In this document: in pieces, positions 56,001 to 64,000 of the stretch
Layout of the letters: each line of letters begins with the position of its first letter
Numbering within the stretch: the stretch's first letter is position 1
NCBI GenBank assembly: GCA_035048815.1
Contig: JAUCBN010000047.1
Coordinates: forward strand, 10,134,001-10,198,000
DNA from: Abelmoschus esculentus
Lineage: Eukaryota; Streptophyta; Magnoliopsida; Malvales; Malvaceae
Length of the DNA stretch: 64,000 nt
Direction: 5' to 3'
Translations under genes and position numbers: made by a program
Notes under the pieces: generated by a model
Seen by the model: only the letters and a program-made list of their open reading frames with translations
Databases searched by the model: none
What the model was told of the DNA's origin: nothing

Positions 56001-59000
56001 TTTAAAAATTAGGTTGCTTGTTTTGGAAATATAGTGAATATAATAATATTTTATTTAAATAATAATTATATTTAAAAATAAAAAAATATATAATAAACGA
56101 GTACCCAAAAGTAACCAAGTACCCGAAAAGTTTTAATTTTATGACCTGGTCCTGACTCGAGAAATGACGGGCAAGGTACTCGACCCGGATAAGAATTTTT
56201 TTTGAGTAAATAACCAATTATTTAGGTTCGAATAGTCGTGTAGTCAGATCAAGTTGATCAGATCAGGTATTTTTGAATACCTTTAATTCACATTTACTAC
56301 TTTTAGGATAAATTATTGTTATAACTTTAAGACTTTATGTTATTGAAATTGTGGTCGAGAGTACAAAATCCTTAAAGGTAGAGTTTTTACTAAACTAACT
56401 GAACTTCTATTATAAAATGTTAGGAAATTATTCAAAATTCAACCATTTATAATTTTGGCATCAGACTAGAATTTGTTTGGAGTCAAAGTAACTCAATAGT
56501 TAATATTTATTGATGATTGAAATATTTTAATTGACCAATTTTATACTAAAGAATTACACATAGTTTGCACTTTATAAAATCGAGGATGTTGATATTTAAT
56601 GCATGAAATGATATAAAAAGGGTGTATTCTTTCTAATTCGATTTTTGATAGCTTGTTTTCTAATAAGTTGATAATTTAGTTTTCGATCTATATTGTGTTG
56701 AGCCTCTTGTAGGCCAAGATTACTTCAATAAACCAATTCATAAAAAATATTGTTTTAGAGACTCGCAAACAAATTAAATCTTGCAATCCGTTAGCATTTA
56801 CCCCCAAAATGATTAAAAACACAATGTTTTGAATTCTTTGATTAGATTCTATCTTTATGAATATGCTTCTTGATATTTAAAATACTCATATTTGATACCT
56901 TCTCAAACAAGGGTATGGTCTTAATTTATAACTTTTCAAGAATCCTTCAAGCATATAAATAAGAAAGCAACTTAACACATCTTAGAGTAGTATTAAAATT
57001 GTTAAGCTGCACTATTCATCACTTAGTTTGTTGTTATTATTATTTTTGGTATATTGAATAAACTATTTCAGAAAATGGTGATGAAGAATACATGTTTACA
57101 CTCCTTTGTAATATTAGTACTTTGATTTTTTAATTTTTTTATAATGTTCATGTCTAATACATATCCTAATACGAGTATTGATATATTTTTCATCATGTAT
57201 TTTACGTTTAGCCTTTTTCTTTTATATATATTGAATAAGTCCACGAAAAAGGAGAGATAAACCAAGGATAATGACACTACTTTATATGGTCAATAAATAT
57301 GTTGCTCCAACTTCTTTCTTTATGTACATGTGTTTGATGCATACCCTAACATGTTTACAGAATATGTTTGTCTATGGTTCATCGAATTCATAAAATCTTG
57401 AGAAAATTGAACATGATATATGAGAAAATGATATTTGATAATAATTTTATCTAATTAAAATAAAATATTTTATTCTTTTAGTAATAATCGTTTAATCATA
57501 TAAAAAATGATGATTGCACATGATGCAAGGTAAAATTATCAAAATTTCAAATTTCAGCTTTAGTCAGACATAAAAGAGAACGTAACTATAAAAGATCAAA
57601 AATTTTAAAGAAATACTATGGATGTTTAAAGATTTTTAGGTTTATCCCATTTTACATAATGTGTCTTCTTCATCAAGTTGATATGGTTGTTTTCTCTATA
57701 TTAAAGGTTAGTGTTGGATGCTCTGTCAGCTGAAGATGTGAAGGTAGTAAAAGTAGTTTTGATCTAAAGGATGAAGAGTGCATATATATGTATAATAAAA
57801 AACATCAACTAATCTTCTTCATTCGAATTTAGTTTCGATGATAGGATGCGATGTTGATTTTGTAGTTAAAAAAACTAAAACTGAAAAAAAAATAAACAAT
57901 GAAAATGGTCAATTTTAGAGTAGTTCAAACTTCTCAACTAAGCTCTATATCCATTATCTTATATACCATTAAGGAATTCTCAATCCACTAAAAATTTTAA
58001 TCTTCCCATTTTCTAGGATTAGGAGAAAACCTTTACATCCTTATATTTTATCGGGCTAAGATAAGATATTCTCCCAAATTTTGAAAACCTCAATTAGAAC
58101 ATATTCCTCAACAATTAGGTCTTAACATTATAAATATATTTTACCGCTCTAGTTGGGTGTTTACACTATTTCAGTTCACTAGAATTAAACTAAGAATACG
58201 AAAATTTATAATAAAATAGTCAATACTATTGATTTTTTTATTTGGATGTCCATCCTTTTGTTCTTTAAGTGTCTCTAGCCTTCTTTTATAAAATAAAATG
58301 TGCTACTAGTAGTTGGTGATTGCTGGAGGTATTTTGGAGCTATTGGAAGTGTTTTTCCGAGTTTTTTTTTTTTTAATTTTGATGTTGTTAATATCAATAC
58401 TCTAACATGAGTATCAATATGTATCTTAATATGAAAATTATCGTTGTAAGGTAATTCAACCAAACTTTTATGTCAGAGGTTTCAAAACCTCTAGTAATAT
58501 TCTGAAACTTTACCACTTTTACTAGTACATAAATTAATGTATCGGTACGTTATTTTAATTATGAAAAAATTTGTTAAATACTTGTATCGGTACAAGCATA
58601 TGGGTAACGATGTAAAATTTTATTATTTTTATAAATTTAATGTTTAAAAGCATTTTAAATCATACAAAACCCTTTAAATCATTTCAAATATTTTAAATTA
58701 TTATATCAAAACAAAAAACCTATAATATATCAACGTAAAATCTTTCATTTTTGTATCTATATTATAAATTTATTTTCATGCGTTATAATCTTATTTATGA
58801 TGTTATATATTTATCTAAAATTTGAAAGTTATTATTAAACTACATAAACTTTGATATATTTGACATGAGAAAAATTATTAGGATATTACTCTGAAAAGTT
58901 TTTTTTTCAAGTGGATGCATCATAGATTTTTAATTAAGTAGGTAAGGATGTTGTTATAGTAAAGGAAAAAAGTCTCTTGGAAGAGTTGACGGGTTTGGAA

Positions 59001-59912
59001 AAACGCCTAAAAAACAAAATGACTTTGAGAGAAAAAAAATCTAATTGAAAAAATTTAAAGAAATCGTTGGGAAAAGTGGATGAGTAGCATGCATGCATGT
59101 TCTTCTCTCGAAGTCGTTCTATATTTCGGATGTTTTCTCAAAATCGTCTTCAAGAGATAACGAGTTTTCCTTGCTATTGTAGGCTATAGAAACATCACTA
59201 GTTCAATAAATAATTTTTATTAGACCCTATTTGAACTATTCTTTTTAAATATATAGAGAAACTCTACAAAAATCCATTATATTTATATAAGACGTATTAT
59301 TAAAATTGAGTAACATAATCCTTGTCTTATCTTAAAGTTGTCATTTGCTTATAGAGGGATATTGTAGTATTTTTTTGATTCTATTAAATTATCTTTACAG
59401 TTATACTTTACTCAAGAACATGACTCTTCATCAGACTCTTCGTCATGGTAACTCAGGTTAGATTCAAATATTTATAAAATTTTGAGAAATAAAACTCTGA
59501 AAATAAAAAGGTTTAAATCTCGTCTCAAAACTTCAAATGTAAAAGGATTTTTTTCAACTCCAAATTATCATTGTATTCATCATCATATGAATGACGTAAT
59601 AGGAAATAATTTCTAAGATCTCTCCCATGTTTACATTACTTGACCTATTACGAATCTCTCTAGTTTTCATTAGTTTTGTAATGTTGGCTTTCAGCTTTCT
59701 CCAGCCATATGGTTGTGAAGAATTACTTTTTATTTTATAAAATAATGCAGATATTCATTAGTGTAATAATAGTTTATTTTTTTTATTTATATAATGATTG
59801 TGTATCTTGTAATTTCACATCCATTTAAAATATTTTAATTTTCAATGAATTTTGATTTCTTTATAACTTAGTGTGTAAAATTTGAGATATCTTTGTATTT
59901 TTATTATGCAAG
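53061..59912. other. A/T-rich intergenic region, no genes seen
   Basis: Only short chance frames. Scattered GTATCRATAC-like motifs occur (55262, 58390-58440, 58545-58590). Confidence 0.4.
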
Positions 59913-60375
59913 TGTCACGGATTTAGAATCGTTCTAACAAAATCGTGCGGCCTTAGGTCTCGACTCGTCTAAGTAAGCCTCTCAAAATACCCTCAAAGCT
60001 TTATAACTCGTAGAAACAAAACAAACAAAGAAATGAAAGACAGAACAAGAGAAAGCTTTTAAGTGAATGCTCTTTTACTCAATGATAAAGTTAATTGTGA
60101 GGAGGATGCCTCTATCTATAGTTGGTCCCCATTATATCCGACGATCACTATTGATTTATATCAATGGTCTAGATAAAACCTTATCCTATTACAATGCATA
60201 ATTCTAAGAATATTCCCAACTAATTATGAAAAGAATCTTCTATGTTCACACGGTGTGTTCATATATGATAAATGGACAATTCTAGTGGGCTTGGCAAGCC
60301 TAAAACCTTGGTGAGATAGGCTTAGGCGGATTGGACTGCAACAACCTCATCGTTGGGCTCGCGGGCCGTGAAACA
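59913..60375. repeat. Candidate solo LTR (TGTCACGG...CCGTGAAACA)
   Basis: About 460 bp with near-inverted ends. The TCTATCTATAG stretch and GATCACTATTG...ATCAATGGTCTAGAT segment resemble plant LTRs. No TSD seen. Confidence 0.3.
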
Positions 60376-60730
60376 AATATGTAGTTAAGAATTTCTTACT
60401 ATTGGTTTGGTTAGGTTATATTTGACGTATTATATTATCTAACATGCCTGTTTTACAAAATTTATTTTTCTATGTGCATTTGATAGAAGTGAAATTTAAT
60501 ACAACAAATCATTTTATATGCAAATTTAGTGATATTTATTATAGGGTAGAGGTAGTATTTATTTAACACGTAAGTTTTACGTAAGTTTTATCAATTACAC
60601 TCTCATATTATTTTTCACACATTTACACTGTTGTAAATATGCTAACTTTAAATAATAAATCCAACCCCAAACCTTAAATCAAAACATCAAGCCCCAAACT
60701 TTAAATTCTAAACCCTAATAATAAACCACA

Positions 60731-61930
60731 TATTACACCCTCAACTTGAATGTCACATTGGGATCTCAAGTAAATGATGTATTATTCTCCCATAACACAC
60801 ATACATCATATCTACAAACCTTGAGTGAGACTTAGTGTCATACAACCTCAGAAACGTAAATCTAAAATCTCATCTCATTGTGTTGCAACACTCTCACTAG
60901 GTATCTGGATTCAATCAATCAAAGGAGACCCAATCACACAAGTGCTCATACTTGGCACGCCAACACATGATCCACCAAAGATCCCTAAGATTGCTATTAT
61001 AAGCAATCTACCCATCAATTAACAAATTATTATTTAATTAATCCACACACGAAGTTAGAACCTTGGTTTCTTAGTTTTACTATTTTTTTTACCATTTTAG
61101 AGACCCATTTAGTCTTAGTCTTCAAATTATAGAGTCTTAGAATACAAAAAGTAATTTTTTGGACAGATTGCTTAATGAGTATCAATACTTTCGTTGGAGT
61201 AACGATAATGACAATGGGTACTGATACTTACCTATGCATATCAATACTCGAATTTATATGTTGATGGGTTTAAGATAAACCCTTGTATATTGATTCATCA
61301 TCATTACTTAATGCTTTACTAGAATTTTTAAAAAATATATCAGTACATGATCAATCCGTACTGATATACTTTTTAAAACTCGCCTAAAAGAGGCTATTTT
61401 CCCTAAAGGGTATTGATGCTGGCTCACCCATTACTAATATTTGAGCTCAAAATTTAAATTATAAAACTCGAAATCCCCTTCCAACACCCCTAAAAACACA
61501 ACTATAATCAAAAAATAGAATCCCTCAAATTCATTCTCGTTTTTTGCTTACAACCTCCACAAAACATTTTTCACCATCATTTATAATAATCTTTACCTTG
61601 TCTCACAAGTTCTTACATGACGGTCCAACTTTCTTCAATACCAAAACGATATTCACATAACCAAACACAAAGATCCAACCTCTAGGCTTTAGTGTTTAGA
61701 TGGGAGATGGGCTTGAATGAACGAAGAAGATAATGAGACATGATGAGATCATCCAAATCCTTTCTTTTAATAAAATAATGAAGACATTTTTTTTCTTTCA
61801 ACTATGAATTTACCCTTCTAACCCTCTCATGGTCCTCTTAGCCCAACTCCAAACCAACAACCCAAGCTAAACAATTATAAACAAACCCAAAAGGTTTTTG
61901 AAAGCCCAATACTTCAACCTAAACACAAAG
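60731..61930. repeat. Decayed relative of solo LTR D
   Basis: Begins TATTACACCCTCAAC...GTCACATTGGG, like D's TGTAACACCCTCGAC...GCCACATCGGG. It has GTATCAATAC/GTACTGATAC motifs at 61180-61440 and a GAGATCATCC and AGCCCAA-rich end as in D. Heavily diverged; limits approximate. Confidence 0.45.
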
Positions 61931-61974
61931 TTTATATTATGAGTTAAATTGACTCTTAAATTTTAATATCTAAG

Positions 61975-62830
61975 TTATTACACCATAATTTAAACTACAA
62001 CCCCTAAACTTGTAAATTATAAATCTCAAAATCAAAACCCTAAATCTAAACACCAAATCCTAAATTTTAAACCTTAAATCATGAATTATAACCTTAAACC
62101 ATTAAGCAATAATTCTAAACCTAAGTCTTAAACCCTTAAAACCATAAACCTCAATTTCTCTCCAAAACTAAAACATTAACCATAAACCCTAAATTATGAA
62201 TCTAAAATCATAAAACTTAAATCATAAATCATAAAATATGAATATCAAACCATAAATCATGAATCCTAAACTCATAAATCCAACCACAAATCAAAAACAC
62301 TAAGCTTGATCTTCAAAGCATAAAAACTATTTTTCAAATCTTAAGTCATTAACTAAAAACCTTAAATCATGAAGTTTATATCTTAAACTTTATACCATAA
62401 ACCCTAAATCATGAACATTGAACCATAAACCAGAAACTTCAAACCCTAAATCCTAGACCTTTAAGCCATATTGAACCATAACCCTTAAATCATAAACCTA
62501 TAATCTAAACTATAAATCTTAAACTTTAAACTATAAATAATAACCCCTAAATTATGAACCCTAAATATGAAACATCAAACCATAAACTATAAAACTCAAG
62601 CCCTAAGCACTAAATCATTAACTTTAAACTTCAACTTTAACCTCAAACTCCAAACATAAACTCTACATTATAAATCCTAAATTATGAACTTTAAACTTCA
62701 AACTCCAAACATAAACTCTAAATTATAAATCCTAAATTATAAACTTTAAACTCCAAACCCCAAATCATATTCTAAAATACACAATCTCTAAAGCTTGAAC
62801 TCTATATTCTAAACTTTATCATAAATTATA
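61975..62830. repeat. Degenerate telomere-like repeat region
   Basis: Dozens of imperfect units such as AAACCCTAAATC, AAACCTTAAATCAT and AAACTTTAAAC, resembling decayed (CCCTAAA)n. A shorter patch is at 60655-60725. 62831-64000 shows nothing recognisable. Confidence 0.6.
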
Positions 62831-64000
62831 AATTATAAAATAATATAATAATCGATATCAAAACAATGAGAAAATTTAAAGTCAGAATTTTAAGAGTAAA
62901 AGTGTATATTCATGCAAAATATTTATCTTTTAATTTATCATAAATTTCATAATCAAACACGTTGACATAGTAATAACCCGCCACTCATCATCTTTTTAAT
63001 ATACAAATGTTATTTAATTCAACATAAATTTTTTATAGTCGTTATACCAAGCGAGACGTTAATGACTTTATCGGAGTTCATGGTTTCTAAATTTTATTGT
63101 TTGAAACTGATTAAACAGGTTTTGCTGGCAATTTCTTTTATTTTGCAACATTAGGAGGCTTAATAATTGAATTAAATTAGTCAAAATAGAATTTTAATCG
63201 ATTTCTTTTAATTTCTAATAGTGAAATGAATTCAATTTAATCCGATTAATTTAGTTGTTTTTGAATTGATAAAAATAATATTTTTAGTTTTATTTAAAAT
63301 AGCAATTCAAGTATTAATAAATTGAACATGATTTTCTTTTGTTAGATATGTATTTTACTTTTATGTTTACTATTGAAACTAAAAAATAAATATTAATTTT
63401 TATATCATGGGTTATTGATAAAAAAATTATTAAACTAACCGATTTTGAACTGAATTAAGTGATAACTAAATTTTGAAAAAATTTCTTACCGATAGCTGAT
63501 CAAACAATTAAATGACCAATTGATTAATCAAACTAAATTTTGGTTTGTTCAATTAATTTGATTTAACAGAACAATGAATACATATATTAAGGTGGATCAT
63601 CAAGCATCGAATGAAAAACTTATGCGATGTTTAGATCATTTAGGATAAATTATTGTAGCAAGAAATGCGATTAAACCAAATCGATCTCGGTTCAAAATAG
63701 AAGAAGTCGAATTTCCATTTGAGATAAAGATTGGCTTCAAGTTTGATTTAATATGAAAACCAAATTGTTCAAACATTTCAATAAGCTTTGAGCCTTTGCT
63801 GTTTGGTTCAACTTTTCATGTATTTGTTAATTGATGAAGTTGGACAAAGCCGGTTCTTGATTCTCATTTAAAGCGACTATTGCCTTTAGCTTTGAAGCTG
63901 GATGCTGGTCGTTGTTTCGGTTCGCTTTGAGACCGGACTTTGTCCCTTGAAGATTGTGCATTAGCCATGTATGGATATTCATAGAAACTGAAAGAGAATC

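Noticed and set aside
55516..56284. Possible hAT-type MITE (GGGGTGTTCAAA...TTTTTGAATACC)
   Set aside because: Terminal repeats are very imperfect and no 8-bp duplication is present.
60825..61022. 65-codon frame
   Set aside because: Lies within a decayed D-like LTR; no conserved motif.

Overview
This is 64 kb of A/T-rich, transposon-dominated plant nuclear DNA. It reads as a eudicot; Malvaceae (cotton/cacao relatives) is only an impression. The evidence is a plant SUVH-type histone methyltransferase, fragments of plant TORTIFOLIA1/SPIRAL2 and neutral/alkaline invertase genes, and many plant LTR retrotransposons, including three primed from tRNA-Asp like Athila elements. The only intact host gene I can support is SUVH1/SUVH3-like (37.6-40.1 kb, minus strand).

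Layout. 1-5370: element A (minus, runs off the left edge), inserted in the 5' LTR of related element F (plus, to 9020). F sits in a decayed Gypsy integrase (9.0-10.4 kb). 10.7-35.3 kb: a TORTIFOLIA1-like pseudogene split by a transposon nest: Copia pol relic H (11.3-13.7 kb) broken by solo LTR G (11501-12563) and LTR-like insert J (13708 onward); solo LTR D (14682-16811 plus 33284-33438, TSD AAATA) in J; full element B (16812-33278, minus, TSD ATGCC) in D; full element C (23093-31332, plus, TSD GTGGG) in the gag gene of B. 34.1-34.8 kb: Copia-type LTR K0. 36.3-37.2 kb: MULE-like foldback element with a perfect 10-bp TSD. 37.6-40.1 kb: SUVH gene. 41.1-51.4 kb: relic K carrying young element M (42945-50779, minus, TSD AGTAT). 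52.4-52.9 kb: invertase pseudogene. 53-64 kb: no genes; LTR relics and a degenerate telomere-like repeat.

How the elements work. A, B and C are one family of about 8.2 kb with 1.33-kb LTRs. They encode gag-protease and then a separate ORF2 (putative plant transposon protein domain) behind its own conserved TATA box; reverse transcriptase, RNase H and integrase are absent, so the family must be mobilised by another element. F keeps the LTRs, internal promoter and ORF2 but has a different ORF1. M carries only a Tat/Ogre-like gag. All copies are broken, often by CAG-to-TAG stops, the scar expected from deamination of methylated CHG sites.

Most unusual signal. Three unrelated LTR families each carry a series of stem-loops with a nearly constant loop and stems that differ in sequence while staying self-complementary: 29.56-29.72 kb (also in B at 18.43-18.58 kb), 15.35-15.61 kb, and 44.7-45.54 kb (about 18 units). 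Several LTRs also carry scattered copies of a family-specific short palindrome (TGCCNNGGCA, GGTATCGATACC, or ATCGAAACGCC).
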